From positions 41,805,554 through 41,869,553 of the forward strand of contig OX485803.1 of the NCBI GenBank assembly GCA_950295325.1: 64,000 nt of DNA. Direction: 5' to 3'. The position numbers and the translations under genes were made by a program. Below are positions 21,247-34,736 of this stretch, piece by piece (the first letter of the stretch is position 1; each line of letters begins with the position of its first letter). The DNA comes from Polytrichum commune. Taxonomy: Eukaryota > Streptophyta > Polytrichopsida > Polytrichales > Polytrichaceae. Under the pieces are notes generated by a model. The model had not been told where the DNA came from, did not search any database, and saw only the letters and a program-made list of their open reading frames with translations.

Positions 21247-24200
21247 ACGTCAATTGTCATTTGGAGACGTAGAAGCCTAAATTTTGTCAAAGATAATCAT
21301 GCCACCTCATCGTACAGGTAATGGGTTTCACTTATATTTCTCCCAATCTATGTTCATGTGGATCTCTCCACAATCAATGTTGAAGGTGGAACATTAGATT
21401 GCTCGTAGTCAATAGAAATGTAATACTAGAAGAAACTGTAGAAGGTAGAGCATTAAACTACATGTAGTCATAGAAATATAATGGAAAAGGCATGAAAAAA
21501 AATGAAGTTAGAATAATACCACAATGTTGGTCTGAGAGGGATAAGAGTCATCCCATATTGTTTGTATGAACCAAGGAAAAGAAGAAAAGCAATCAAAGAC
21601 AAAGCAAGGAGAGCATGAGGCCATCTCACTCCAAGCATTGTTCACATGTCTTTGTATATGTGTATATGCTTGTGCAATCTCATCTCAAGTTCTATTGACT
21701 TCCAATAATTAAAGCATTGAATAGCGGTGTTCATATAAGCTTGAGAATATCTTGGCATTGATTGAGATGTTAAGATTATGCCTAAGTCAATTTCGTCTTG
21801 TGCTAGCATGGCGGTGTCGTGAGGCAAGCTCTTACATAATTTGGAAATAAGTAAAAATGGTATTATTGTTTTCATTTGTTTTCATTGACTTTTGTAGGAA
21901 AGAAAGTTACAAACAAGGTTAGGAAAAAATTGTGATTAAAATCACAACTTCTAAAAGGTTTTATTGTCCACTTTGTTGAATTTTGAAGATCGAATCTCAT
22001 TAGAGTAAATATAGTAGTTGTTTAAAAAAAAGTGAATATTTTTTTACCTTTCTTGATCCTTGTGGTTTATGATTAAAAAATGTGAATGGTTAGAGTTAAG
22101 GGGGGAGTGATGTGGATCACCCAGTTGTTTAAGGGTACACATTAGGCCCAATATGGGTTGATGTATTCTCCCTCATGCTTGGACAAGGGGGGTTCTTCTT
22201 TTCCCGAGGCCATTCTCTCTCCCGATTTTTCACAGTTGTGGGTTTTTTTTCCGTTTTTTTGAGGAGGAAGCATTTTTTCTATATGAAGGTATTTTGATGA
22301 AACTTTTTAAGCATCTCTCATTTGTTTTTGTAATTCCAATGATGTATAGCTAACTTGTTTGGAGTTGTAATGAGTAATGTTTTATGCCTTCTAGGGTGAA
22401 GGCAATTTTATTGTTGTCGGAATTTAAATGCAAGTGTATTGAATGCTTGTGGAAATGTGACAAATTGTTGGTTTGTTCTCATATTTTATGAGTATTTGTA
22501 TCATGTGTATGGTGTTTTTTTTAGAGTCATTAAACTTTTAGTTTGGACATAGGATATAAAGGTTATGGATATGAAAGTGCGAGTGTGTAGAGATACCATT
22601 GAATTTGAAAATTCCGTTCTTAAGGAGCTTTAGAAACTAGATATAATGAAGCGGAGAGGTAATGTACACATAAATTTGGTATAATCATGGCATAAACAAC
22701 TATTTGCACTATGATATTTCCCCATACCTTGGGCTTACACGTGTTACACCTAGAAACCATGAGTTTTCCCATAGCAAAACCCTCTCTACCCGACATCAAA
22801 AGTTATTACTTGTTCTTTTGGTATTCCCGACTTTATTGAGGACATTTAAGGGTCATACCAACAAGCCTACCCTATAAGATGCTTATTACATAAGGCACAT
22901 GGAGTTGCAATGTGTGACAATGTGGAAAGGGGGTCACCCCATCCCTCCAAAACTTCACATTCCTCAACTTTTGCCAATAATTCATAGTAATCACATAGGA
23001 AGTACATTGGCCTTGATGTTTTGTTTTGTTTTAACCATGTCTATAATCCGCTTTGGAACCAAACAACATCTTCAAACCATGAATCTAAGGTGTTGCACAT
23101 TTTGCAAAAACAAGTGTAATACTAGTCCACAAACTTAGTTGCAGCTTGTTTGATGTTATATAATTTAGTAATGATTTTGTAGATTTCTTTGGTTGTTCAT
23201 AATATTTTATAGAACATGCACTACATACATTCTGTAGGAGCTTCTAGTTCACCTCCCATGAATTTGACATACCATTTAATTTTTGTTCCTTGTAAGGTTG
23301 TTTCGAAAAAATATTTTTGGTCTCAATCATCTATGATGTTGTTAGCTTATGCATTAATTGTAGACCCTTTAAATTTACATGTGCATCTAGGTTGACTCCA
23401 CTATCGAACAGTGGAAATGGGTGTTTTACTTTAGAAATAGGATTGGAAGGCATGGTTTGAGGCCATGGCCAAGCTAGGTAGGGTGGATAAGGTTGTGTAA
23501 CCCCTGGTACCCACCATGCAAAAGTAGGATGTTCCGTTTTAGGTGGCCATAGAGGAGCTGGACCATTTTCAATGAGTGTTGTGTTATTTCCCCATGTTGG
23601 AGGTGGCTTTACCTCAATATCCTAAAGATTTTGAGTCTATTACATTTGGAATGTCCACTTTGCTTTGTGATTCCTAATTTTGTGACCATATTCCTAGTTT
23701 CTAGGATTGTTTTTTCATGAGCTTCATAGTGTCCACTAATTATTCTTTGGTCATGTTTTTCATTTTTATTGGTGGTGTAACTCATCTTCCGAGGCTCCGG
23801 GATTTCCTATCCTAGTCGGGAATTTTTGTTTTGTCATGATTGGTATTGATGTGAAACAACGATGTTCGGAGTGGCGTTATTTAAAACTTAAAGTTGGGCC
23901 AACATGGTGGCCAAAGTTAGCCCGGATCAGGGCTAATTAGGGTTAGAAATGAATGAGCACATGGTTTTAACAATCACACAATACGATCCTAACGTTGTGA
24001 CACGACAATAATTACACAAATGTGGCTCTAGGCCTTTTGTATTATGATGAAGAGTTCAGAGTGACCACACACTCAATGGACTGCCCTTCCAAAAGCCCAA
24101 CCAATGGTATCACCTCTACATTGCACGGTCTTCTAAGTTGCTTGCTAAGTATGAACAATTAGTTTTTATGCATTTTCCTCCCTATCCTAGAAATCCCAAG

Positions 24201-24735
24201 AGCCCGCAATATCATTCTACAGATTTGCCCATCCGGAGTTATTTGTAGAAAAGGACAAATAACCTAAGTAAACTAGCTATACATGTGTTAGGCCCCATGT
24301 GGCAAGCTAGCAGGTTGACTAGCAAACAATCAAAACTTTCATACACTTAGTAGTTGGCTCCGCTCGGTAACCAACGGGGCATTCCCCACATGACGGTTCA
24401 CTATTGCAAAATGAACAATACTTGAGTTGAGTACTCTTCATTTTGCAACGGTGATCCAAGATAAAGGGGGAAATAATCCTTACAAAATTCCCAACAATAA
24501 GAGAAGCAACACCCTTGTGTTGGATGATGTTATGGACAATTTATGCAAAATGTTCCATAAGCTAAATGAACTTTGCCATTTGGACACCATCCACTGGACA
24601 TGGTGGGTGCTAGGAAATGAAACCAATAATGTGATGGAGAGGGCTCAAGCTATCGATGCAACCTATGTGCCTTTTTGCTAGCAAAGTAGGGTTCAAGTGC
24701 TTCTTATGTGTTGGCTGAACGGATGAAGTAATTAA
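21247..24735. other. long stretch without recognised genes
   Basis: Only short scattered frames are present (for example 24427-24681, 84 aa, balanced composition but no known domain). No terminal repeats or long inverted repeats were noticed. T-rich stretches occur near 22200-22560. Confidence 0.35.
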
Positions 24736-25269
24736 GGGCCGCTTTACACCTAGAGGCCGGCCCAATTCCCCTTGAGGCTAATTGCATGAAATTTCAGCCC
24801 CTTCTGGGTTGGAAGCCGGCCTCAACTACACATTATAATAAGATTATATTGGGGGCCAATTTTTTTCATATATAAAGGCCTCATGGCCAAGAATCTAGGC
24901 CGATTAAATAAATCTAGCATAATCCAACGGATCTAGCATAATCTAGCATAGAGCCATTCATATTCCACATAATCCAATGGATACAATTCACTGAAAAAAA
25001 AATCATATTTTACTATTAAAAATTTAATTGAAATGTGACATTGGGCCCGAGGCCAAGAATTGGCCCTTCATTTTTGGTGCACCCAATTCAACGAGCTCAG
25101 GTCGTGTCATACCATGCATTTTTTGATTAAAAAGTTCATACCACCAAATCGCCCTGGCCTCTAGGTGTAAAGGGGTTGGGGCCGATGTCAGACTTTTGGC
25201 CAATCACACAGGAGGATTTCAAGCTTCTTACACAACGAATTGGCCCGGCCTCTAGGTGTAAAGCAACCC
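24736..25269. mobile_element. Tourist-like MITE, GGGCCGCTTTACACC ends
   Basis: The left end GGGCCGCTTTACACCTAGAG and the reverse complement of the right end GGGTTGCTTTACACCTAGAG match over about 30 bp with few differences, reaching GGCCGGCCCAATTC. TAA flanks both sides (24733-24735 and 25270-25272), the 3-bp duplication of PIF/Harbinger elements. 534 bp, non-coding. Confidence 0.85.
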
Positions 25270-26100
25270 TAAGTAAAGAAGAGTCATTGCTGCGAACTTG
25301 CCTTGCAATATAGTCTAAGTTAGGTATCCACTATTGATGCAGCCTACATTGCTTAGTATTCACGAAATTGGGGGCATTTCGTAAAGTCGCCCCAGCCTAG
25401 GCAAAGGAATCCCTGGAATTGTAAGCTAAAGTTACCTCCCTTCACCTTGCATCTTGGCTAAGCTTTGGGTATCTTAAGGCAAGGTGTACTTTCCTACCTT
25501 TCCAAAATTTCCAAGACTCACATACCACTTCACCGTTGGAGTCCGCCTTTACATGCACTTTACACTATCATATGTACAACATCGGGCTACAGTTCTGCAT
25601 TAATTATGTTGATTTTTAAATATCTAGTTTAGATAACATTCTTAACATCATTTAGCTAAGTGACCAAGTTGGGTGGGGCTAGGAATAGGTCATGTAAGGT
25701 GCAAGAATCATACATTACGGATGCTTGTCAGTAAGTAAATTCAACCTAAAAAATGAGTGAGATTCATGTGAAGCATTGTCATTAAATATTACTAAAATGA
25801 AATGGATGATAACATGTGAACAATGTTATGTTTCTATGTGTAGAATTTGGACATTTCAATCAAGATTGAGATTATAGATAGATAGATAGATAGATATGGA
25901 TTAATTTTTGAAGGTTAGTGTGTTGATGCCAAATATGCCAATGTGGTACAATGCAATTAGTGTAGTGTACATGTTGTGACCATGAAATTGTGAAGATCCT
26001 TGAAACTAATTTTTTGTGTGGTCATGTGCCTTTAGGTGTAGTGTAAAGGTTGCCTTAATGGCCTATATGTGATTAATAAATTTATAATAAAAAATTAAAC

Positions 26101-27235
26101 ACCAAATAAAAAAACCCCAAACTACACAACAACCACCCTGATAGAACTATTTTAGAAGATGATTTTAACCTCCTTATACAAAGAACTCATCGCACAACAC
26201 TATACAAAATGAGAGCACATGCAAATATCACAAGAAATGAAGAAGCCGACACTCTTGCTAAAGAAGGTACATCAAAAGAACACTCCAACACCTCACAACC
26301 ACATGAATTTATCCACTCAACACCTTACTACTACCAAAGAGACAACTAGCCATCAATGAGAACCACCCTTGACAAAGGACCTATTAGATTCCTTGAAAAA
26401 CATCTCATGAAATACAATAAGAATGTAAATCTAGAATTAAACCCCACATTATATCCCAACATAGATAAATGGATAGCTAATGAGAAAATAGATAATAAAT
26501 TATCAAGTAAATTGTGGACAAATGAAAACAAATCTAATTCTCAAAAAACATGTCTTTTAAAACTGAGACATGGTCAATACATGGGGAACGCCATGAAACA
26601 ATTGTTCTTTGGCAGGGTAGCCTTCCCCCTAATTACATGCCCCATATGTAACACTTCAAACCCTAATACATGGCTACACGTACTTTTAAAATGTAAACAC
26701 CACCGCATATACGCCCTATGAGCAAAAAGACATAATTAGGCAATATGGGAAGTAAGAAAACTTATAGTGGCATCAAAAAAGTCAAGGTGTTGTGTTCTCA
26801 TGAATGTAGGCACATTCAATAATGACCCCTCAGAAAACACAGTCCCCCCATGGCTACTGCCTTGCACGTGTGGCCAACAAAGATATCACTGCAATGCCAT
26901 ATTCAATCCCCACCACCAACAAAACCTAATGAGAACTTAACAATACAATTCATGGAATTCACATACTACAATGATAGAATACCATATGAAACTATGATAA
27001 GAAAATACAAAAATACAAAAATACAAACCGTTAATAAACAATATTATCAATAGAGGATGGAAGGTAGATCCACTAATAGTCATCATAGGCGGTGCTAGGG
27101 CATCCACACACACACCTTTTATGGAAAGTATTGAAACAACATTTAAAATCCCTAAGCTAAGTACCAAACACACATTTGAGGAAATAAGCGTCATCGCCAT
27201 ACAAAAGGGGGATAGAAAATAACGAACCGCTACCA
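26101..27235 (+). mobile_element. LINE C-terminal fragment: RNase H plus zinc and RLE-like region
   Basis: A broken plus-strand frame begins with an RNase H C-terminal signature (MRAHANITRNEEADTLAKEG, about 26208-26267), the usual H..I..NE.AD.LAK pattern. It continues as a 121-aa open frame (26356-26721). That frame ends with CPICNTSNPNTWLHVLLKCK, a Cys/His cluster like those after RNase H in LINEs. The next 500 bp carry LPCTCGQQ, IQFMEFTYYNDR and GWKVDPLIVIIGGAR, matching the RLE-like region of the 20-kb copy, but with stops and frame changes. The copy is 5'-truncated, decayed, and runs opposite to the other two fragments. Confidence 0.72.
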
Positions 27236-30200
27236 ATAGAAACACAACCACCGTAGCAACCCCAAGCACCCACCAACCAATAAACTAGTAGGATCACAAA
27301 AGAATAAATGCCAACACTCGCTCGGGATTTGTCACAACTCACGGTAGGGGTTGGTGACCATACTTTCCTACCAAGTAACTCACACAACAAATGTCAAGCC
27401 ACTTACATCACAATATAGTGCTCATACGAGGCCATCAAAAATCAAACCCGGACCACTAAACATGCAATACCAACCCTCACATACAATGACCCAGCGGCCA
27501 CCTCATGAAGAAAAGAGATCATATACCACTACAACGTTTGCAACCACACTAACCCCATCAATACAAAAATCAACTAGTCACTAAGTTCCCATGGTCACTT
27601 TGGTTACCCTAGTTACTATAGTGCCCACCCAAGAGAAGTTAGTGTTCCTGCACCACTAATGTTATGTCATTAATGATGAAATTTTGATCAAGTTGTCATT
27701 CTAGATTGGCCCACTTGAGTCTACTTTTACATAAACTCTAAGTTCCATGAAGCATTATACAATTCATGTCATCTAACTTTCATGTGCTATGCGTTCATTC
27801 ATTCAAACTTCCTTAGTCCCTTGAGCCCCCAAACTTTTACTTTGTGTAAAGTGATGTGCGACAATTTCGATCTTTTCCATCATCGTAATTTTTTATATAT
27901 ATTTCAATAATCATGGGTCCTCAAGCTCTTTGTGTAAAGTGCCTTTGAGTAAGTTACAATGCAATTGCTTTGGGTATCCAATGTTTGTGCCCTTGCAAGC
28001 AAACACACATGCATGGGAACCATTGAAGGTGTCAAACTTCAAGAAAGTGTGAACAAGAAAATCAAATCTTCAAGATGATGTCAATAAAGCATTGCCTAAG
28101 AACAAGGCTACCACATAGGCAAGCATGAACACTTGAATAGGTCAAGAAATAAGCATTGAGGGGATTAAAGTGCGTTGCCGAGATAAATTGAAGCTAAAAA
28201 CATGGAAGATAGATAGACATTAAAAAATGAAACAGGTGAAACAATTCCCCCCCCCCCCCCCCCAAAAAAAAGAACTTTGCAAAGTGGGAAGACATTTATT
28301 CCTTGTAACCACATCTATGTGTTTGAAGTCTGAAGTATACAACTCTATTTCCATTTGTGATGATGAAAAGGTGATTTTATGGGGTTTTGAGCTCCCAAGG
28401 GATGGACTTTTCATTTTAAATCTAAATGACGTGTGTGGTACACTTTAAATTTGACTATAGAGAAAGACAACTCTATATGTACTAATGGCAAGCTAGAAAA
28501 TGGACTTATGTATTTATACGAGGCCTTTCAATTTAGTGTAATAAATGCATGTACTACATATACAACATCTAAATCATGAATTATAGAGGTCTTTATTACA
28601 TATTAAATCCTCTTTCATCATCCAATAAGAAGGTCATTAAACCATATTCATCTATATCATGTAAGCCAACAATTGCATCAAACAAAGAAAGATAAGAGCA
28701 CAATAACATAGCAACAATACAAGCAAACAGACCAAATCTCAAGGGAGTCTATGAGCACTCCAAGAGCATCCAATTTGTACAAACCCTAACAAGAATGAAC
28801 GAGTTAGTCACTGTGGACTAACACCAAATGACAACAATGAATGAAACGTGAATTAGATGAAACTAATTGTCATTTATTGCACATCTATTGTCATTTTTTC
28901 CTCTACATCTCAAGGCTCCCTTTTGTACATCTACCTTTACTTCAAACTTCTTAATGGAATTTAAAAAAGAAAAGAAAAAGTAGATACTAGAGAAAATAAT
29001 ACCTCTCCCTTATGTATATTATGTACACTAATGTCTCAAATAATACCCCTTTTTACACTCTTGTTAGTTCGTACATGGTATGAAGAGGTCCCCCCCCCCC
29101 TCTCTTGAAGATATGGGTCTTAAATATTCATGATTCGGACAAGCTTGAAAGCTAAATTAGTGGGGGAATTCATGTGTGCCTCACAACATACTCATTTTAC
29201 CCTTAGGTATTTCTTGCCCTTGAATATTTGTTGTCACCACTTTCCATCCATCTTTCAAGTTGCCTTGAGCTAACATAGAGAGGTAAATTAACCCAGGAGT
29301 TTTTATGGTAGCCATCTCCGAATTGACACATGACCCATAATTAACACTATGTACCGTTATTGGGTATTTTAAAGCTCCCAAATGCATGATATATGGTACA
29401 TATCGTTGGTTTCATGTACTTTATATGTACCTTATTGTCACTTATGACGAGGTTACATTGTTTGTTGAATCCATGCCCTCTTACCTTGCTTACTCCATAG
29501 TAAGGGTACATGAGGCTAATGTGGACACTTCTAGCTACGTGGAATCATTCATCCAATGGATTCTAGTATTAGAAGCTTGAGCAAGTTAGCAATTGGGAAT
29601 CACGATCAAAGAATTTGAAATCATTGAAATCGAAGTCAAGGAAGGAGTTGATCTAGGCTCCGGAATCAAAGTCTCTCTACTTCCAAATGCAATGTTATAG
29701 GGGGAACTCTTTTATTGTTTAATGTTGTGTAAGTGGACAATATCATTAGTAGATTCTACACGGATCACTTGCTAATAAAAACAAATTGTATCATGTCTCT
29801 AAAGTGGTCACATGTAAGATAAAATGTTGTTAAATTGTTTTTTCATTATAGAATACCCACAATATAAGTTGGTCGGCACCCCACAGCCACATGCCGCCTT
29901 CTAATTTTTCCACCTCAAGCACAAAAACCAAGCATGTCATAGCTTAGTAAATAACACTCCTCGTTATGGAGGATGTTGGGTGTAGTTTAACTTTTGCAAA
30001 GGTGATTGACCTAACTAACCCAAATATCATGAAGGCAGTGGCCAAATCACCATGTATTACTCGCCCACCAAATTAAAGCGACTATACCATTGATTAGGAA
30101 CCAAAAATAAGTGTTTGGTTAAAGAAACTAACTAATCTTCAATTTTCTTTGAAAATAAAAATTCTATTCATGTCACCCATAATAGTTGTAGTTGATTGTG

Positions 30201-30645
30201 AAATTTAGATACATCAAAATGGTCCTAGATTTGCTCATGCCACTCAAAAATATCCAACTGACAACTCTATAAGATCTTTAAAATCTCAAACTAAACCTTG
30301 CCTATACAAATTTCACCAAGTTATTTCAAGACACCAACGGTATGAATGTGAACTTAAGTTGATATCCAACAACTCATTTCTACAAAACTTTTTCTTGCTT
30401 TCTAGCCTTACAACCTTCATTTCATGACGCATGAAGATATATATTAGTATGTGGAGAAAACTTGAACCTTGAGGGGTTAAAATAAGTTATACCAAGATTT
30501 GATGACTACAAGGTAGTCCACACAATACCAACATAAGTTGGAGCTCGAAGTTCATCCATACGGGGAATTACGCATGGACATAGAAAGTCAAGATGCCCAA
30601 CTTGATGGACTTTTTATGAAGACCAAACGAGATAAGGTTAAGGTC
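27236..30645. other. no gene recognised
   Basis: Short frames only. Homopolymer tracts include about 17 Cs at 28247 and 10 Cs at 29091; such tracts can be length-unstable or mis-assembled. A GATA repeat lies just upstream of the LINE copy at about 25872-25896. Confidence 0.35.
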
Positions 30646-31405
30646 GGTTTACATCATGGACCATGAAGTCATGACCATGGAAGATGGGCTTTTTCCATGG
30701 TCCGATTTCTTAAAAAATCAATTCACAAAGCCTTTGGGCCCCGCACTAGGTGTAAACCAAATGTGGACCAAGAAGAATGACCATGTACCAAAAAGCAAAT
30801 ATGTTGATTGTTTTGATATATGCCCCCAAAAAGGCAGTTTGGGAAAAAAATTCCAAGTTTGACCATTCTCTTGTCTTCTTTTGTCTTCATCTCCTCTTCC
30901 CCAAATATAATTTTATTTAAAAAATGATTATAACTACATTTTTCTACCATTTGTTTTCTTATACTAGAGGACCTCTTTTGCCTCTCCACCGCAAAACCCG
31001 TTGGACCATGTCAATGGATAATGTAGGCCTTAAAATACGTCGTTTGGGAACCTTGAACTCCATGGTCACTCTAACATTTTTTCCTCGGTGTAAACCGAAG
31101 TGGTCCTGGGACGAGTTCAACAACCAATCACATAGTTTACAGGGCCTTGGGACGTATGGTTGGGGAGAACCGGCAGTTAGTTACATATGAACCGGTTGAG
31201 TTTGAAATATAATTGGTTGAAGTTCAAGACTGCAGGAAAATTACTGATCATTGTTGAAGAATTTATAGAATATATCCCCATTTAATGAAGGAAAACCGGA
31301 GGATGTCAACATGTAACTGGTTGGACTTGCAAACACTAGGGTCTCAACCAGTTATGCCCAAAAATCTCCCCAATCACTGCTTGAGACGACCTCATGGTTT
31401 AAACA
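30646..31405. mobile_element. TIR element 'F', copy 1, interrupted by a hAT-type MITE
   Basis: Homologous throughout to 41461-41980. The left end GGTTTACATCATGGACCATG corresponds to the inverse of the other copy's right end (CTTCATGGTCCATGGTGTAA). Near its right end this copy is interrupted by the MITE at 31154-31379, whereas copy 2 is uninterrupted there. No coding frame is shared. Confidence 0.65.
31154..31379. mobile_element. 226-bp hAT-type MITE nested in element F
   Basis: Begins GTATGGTTGGGGAGAACC and ends AAATCTCCCCAATCACTG. Flanks are CTTGGGAC (31146-31153) and CTTGAGAC (31380-31387), an 8-bp duplication with one change. The related empty site at about 41937-41955 reads CCCTTGGGAAGACTTCATGG. 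Confidence 0.88.
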
Positions 31406-31454
31406 ACCCCTTATTGGCCCTTGCCAAATGATCCGATCTCATTAAGATCACTTA

Positions 31455-31977
31455 TGCCCCCTCCCCATCCAACTTTAGCTAAGCCTAAAAGTTGGCTCTA
31501 AAAACATAGCCTTCACACCATCGACATTATCTAGTGCCGAACCTGGTTGGCAAATGATGTGGCATGGTTTGAAAGTGGAGGTTTTAAGCCTCAAGCACCA
31601 ACCCTCTCATCAATACCTAGACATGAGGTAAGAATGTAGGACGTTTAAAAATGTCACCTCCTGCCCCCTTGTAATTGGTTGCTTTTTAGTCTTAGCTATG
31701 AGGGCACGGGGAACTTCATTAACAAAAACCGATGGTAAGATAAATGAGTAGTAAGTTATTTGGGAATGGGACAAAAACTATCCAACATTCATTGCTTGAT
31801 AGATGAAACCATGAACATGTGTGAAAGCTACTTAACTAAAACCTACTCAAAAATCTCCAGAGCAAGTTCTTGTAGGTGCATTGGGATAGCCAGAAGCCTC
31901 CTCTATAACCAAGGGAGCTTTACCCGGTTTTTAAGAAAAACTTTGGTTATTTCGTAAAGTCAAGTGGGGAGGGGGCA
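31455..31977. mobile_element. Tourist-like MITE family M, copy 1
   Basis: Ends TGCCCCCTCCCC and GGGGAGGGGGCA, flanked by TTA at 31452-31454 and 31978-31980. 523 bp. Internal sequence is shared with 39216, 42063 and 59663 (for example GGCAAATGATGTGGCATGG and GTAGGTGCATTGGGATAG). Non-coding. PIF/Harbinger-type by TSD. Confidence 0.9.
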
Positions 31978-32590
31978 TTAGTAACTTTACTCGTCAATCA
32001 AGATTTGAGTCATAGATGAGTGTTCCGTTGCCATACTTACTTAACCCTTAAAGAACATATGCTTTCCCGATACCACACCCAAAATATATTTTAAAATTCA
32101 TTTTAAGCATGATTAACCAATTAATTTACATAGGCTCTATTCTAAAGAAGTATAGATATTGCTAAGGTGCTCGATTTGGCATTCTGAAAACCCCATTTGG
32201 TGCAATGGAGTAGAAGTTTTGAACAAGATTCTCCCAAAATAATACCAAGCCCGTGGGACAGCATTGTCCTTTAAGGGTTAAATCTCGTTTGTTTGTTTGT
32301 TTGCTTGACTTGCCCCACATGCCCGAAGCTTTTGTCTCCACCCACTCTCGGGCAAGGCTCCGTCTACTAGGCATGTTTGTCAATTGCGCGCCTACCCTAA
32401 CATTTTGTCGGTCAAGTTGAGGCACACAATACCACGCATGATTTATGAGTCTCGGGTCCCACATTATTGTGGTATAACGTATCGAGCACTCTTTTTGGTC
32501 TCTTGTTTTATTATCCTTTGGTTCCCTAGGCCTCGATGATGCCCCCTTGTATTTCAACAAGGCCTAGCTAAGATAGATCATGTCTAGCTC

Positions 32591-33157
32591 CAATAAACGG
32601 GGAGAACCGGCTGCTACACTAAATAGTCCTATCAGTGTGGGTGGGGATTTAGTGTGGAAGTAAGTGTGGGCCACATTAGTTTTCTACATCAAGGTGGAAT
32701 TACTGTGGTTCTAAGACCCCGGGTCTTCCTTTGAGTTTTCATGAAGACCTATGACCAACACCTTACATAAAACAAATTGCGTACCTTAGATCAATAGTAG
32801 CACACATATTAAATAATCTTCCACGTTAATTCTTTGGAAAAGTAATTATTGTGGTCCATGCTAATTTCTACTATAACTTTAGCGCGTATTGAAAATCAGT
32901 GTGGAACAAATTAATTATGGGAATTAGCGTGGGTTCTAGAAAGTTATTGTGGCCCATAGTAAGAGGACTAGTTAGTGTAGTTACAAATGAACCGGTTGAA
33001 GCTCAAGGCTTCAGGAATATTACCAATCATTGTAGAGGAATTTATAGAATATGCCCCACTTTAACGAGGAAAACCTGAAATTGTCAAGATGTAACCAATT
33101 GGACTTTGAAACACTAGGATCTTGATCGATTATGCTCCAAAATCTTCTCGGACAATG
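32591..33157. mobile_element. hAT-type MITE copy carrying a nested MITE
   Basis: Begins CAATAAACGGGGAGAACCGG and ends AATCTTCTCGGACAATG. Removing the nested element (32617-32977) leaves about 204 bp of the 226-bp family. The left TSD is TCTAGCTC (32583-32590). The right TSD is TCTA (33158-33161) plus TAGCTC (33338-33343), split by another MITE. Confidence 0.85.
32617..32977. mobile_element. MITE with CACTAAATAGTCCT ends and TA duplication
   Basis: The left end CACTAAATAGTCCT and inverted right end CACTAACTAGTCCT differ at one of 14 positions. TA flanks both sides (32615-32616 and 32978-32979). It sits inside the hAT-type MITE. The TA duplication suits Tc1/mariner. 361 bp, with many GTGTGG-like strings inside. 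Confidence 0.8.
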
Positions 33158-33161
33158 TCTA

Positions 33162-33337
33162 CATTGATCATCCCAATAAGCACATGTTTATCTTCAAAAG
33201 TACGTAGTGCTATAACTATTTAATGAGAATGTAACAACCTATTGAACTTTCGCCAGTAAAAAATTAAACTCTCGAGTAAGATGTTACTGCACGGTGTAAG
33301 TTTGTATAGTAACATGCACTTATTGGGATAATCTATG
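33162..33337. mobile_element. 176-bp MITE with CATTGATCATCCC ends, TA duplication
   Basis: The left end CATTGATCATCCCAATAAGC and inverted right end CATAGATTATCCCAATAAGT are matching TIRs. TA flanks both sides. It inserted into the TA of the hAT MITE's right target duplication. A second copy lies at 43745-43961. Confidence 0.85.
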
Positions 33338-33930
33338 TAGCTCATTCAAGGTTAAAGGTGTCCAAATTAGTGATTTGTTTTTCAAGTTTCCTAGGGAGAA
33401 GCATTTTTGTGGCTACAATTGAGGGAGTGATGAAGCCACGTATGGATGATTATGCAAATTATCATTCATATTGGTACAATTTCATTCAAAATTTGACTAT
33501 TCTATCTTAATTTAATATTTAAAGTAATCACAAATTTGCGATACATTGCTAAATTCAAAATCACTTGTCCAACTCAAGTGTATCATAACATGTAAGGTCT
33601 AGTGAGCCTATTTCACATCAATCATATGAAACGGACACCTACTATAGTTTAGGGATATGTGGTTAAATGTGGATCTAAGAAACAACAACAACAACAACAA
33701 CAACTGCTTAAGAAGATTGGACTACCTGTTCAAACTTTGGTTACTTATTTTAGGTTCAATAGTCAACATATACTAATTGAAAAAACCTAATATATGATCA
33801 TTTAATAAGAAAGAATCTTCATATGGGCTCCGAATATTGTGAGGGAAATGGGTCCGGGCATGATTTGAATTCACTAAATCATCTCCCTTTAATACGTGTT
33901 TCATATCCTACAAGCGAGTGCAAGAAGAGT

Positions 33931-34156
33931 ACGTGTCCGGGGAGGTTTTTGGGCATAATGGGTCGAGATTCTAGTGTTTCCAAGTCCCAACCGGTTACAT
34001 GTGGACATCTTTCATGGTTTAGTTTGAAGCATATTCTCAAAAACGTTCGGTGATTTTCCCAAAGCCTTGAAATTCAACCGGCTATTTCTCCAACTCAACC
34101 GGTTCATTCTACATGTAACTACATAGCGGCCCATTCTACCCGTCCATTGGGTGCAA
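33931..34156. mobile_element. hAT-type MITE copy
   Basis: Begins ACGTGTCCGGGGAGGTTTTT and ends near TTCTACCCGTCCATTG, with CCGGTT motifs inside. It is diverged, and I could not identify a clear 8-bp duplication. Confidence 0.75.
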
Positions 34157-34200
34157 AAGCCGGAATCACTTGTCTAAGGCGCTTAGGTTACACATACAAA

Positions 34201-34736
34201 GGGCCATTTCACACACGAGACTGAGAGCCCGCGACCATTACACTTCAAGCACTCCCATTGGTGGAAAAGGCGGAGCCGGTCCAAGTTCGCTACTTCACAC
34301 TACGGTTGAGGGACCAACGAGTATGTGAATGCAAGATGGATGTAAAGTCTACATGGATTCCTACATGGCATCGAATGGATCATGTTTCATGGTCACTTGG
34401 ACAATTTTCAAAAACTACCTCTTGGAGGTAGGTCTAACACCAAACCGGGAGCCCATGGCACTCCGACCGATCACAACCGTTAATTTATTTTAATTATCAT
34501 GTGTGAGGACCCGCATGAATAAAAAATTTCATTGAACTTAGCATTTGGTTGAGAGCCCAGTCACATTGGCCTTCACACTACACTCGAGGGTCCGTGACCA
34601 CAGTACATGATTTTGGAGATATCTTGGGGCGGCCTTTGAACACTTTCTTTTGGGCTCTCAGAATTTCATGGTCACGGCTCTTGACTTGAGTTGTGTGTGA
34701 AGTCGAGCCCCGCAATTGTATGAAGCCAGATGGCCC
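34201..34736. mobile_element. TIR element with GGGCCATTTCACAC ends, copy 1
   Basis: Homologous to 44035-44531 over its length (for example ATGGATTCCTACATGGCATC or close, and GGTCACTTGGAC). The ends GGGCCATTTCACACACGAGA and ATGGCCC are inverted. Related but partial sequence recurs at about 35020-35260 and 35440-35570. The flanks do not give a clean TSD, so the class is unknown. Confidence 0.65.

Noticed and set aside
26937-27390. Hydrophobic minus-strand frames like membrane proteins
   Set aside because: Antisense to decayed LINE sequence rich in A and C.
28247-28270. Long C and G homopolymers (also 29091, 40708, 45604) as possible structural signals
   Set aside because: Simple homopolymers can be assembly or length artefacts and show no conserved context.
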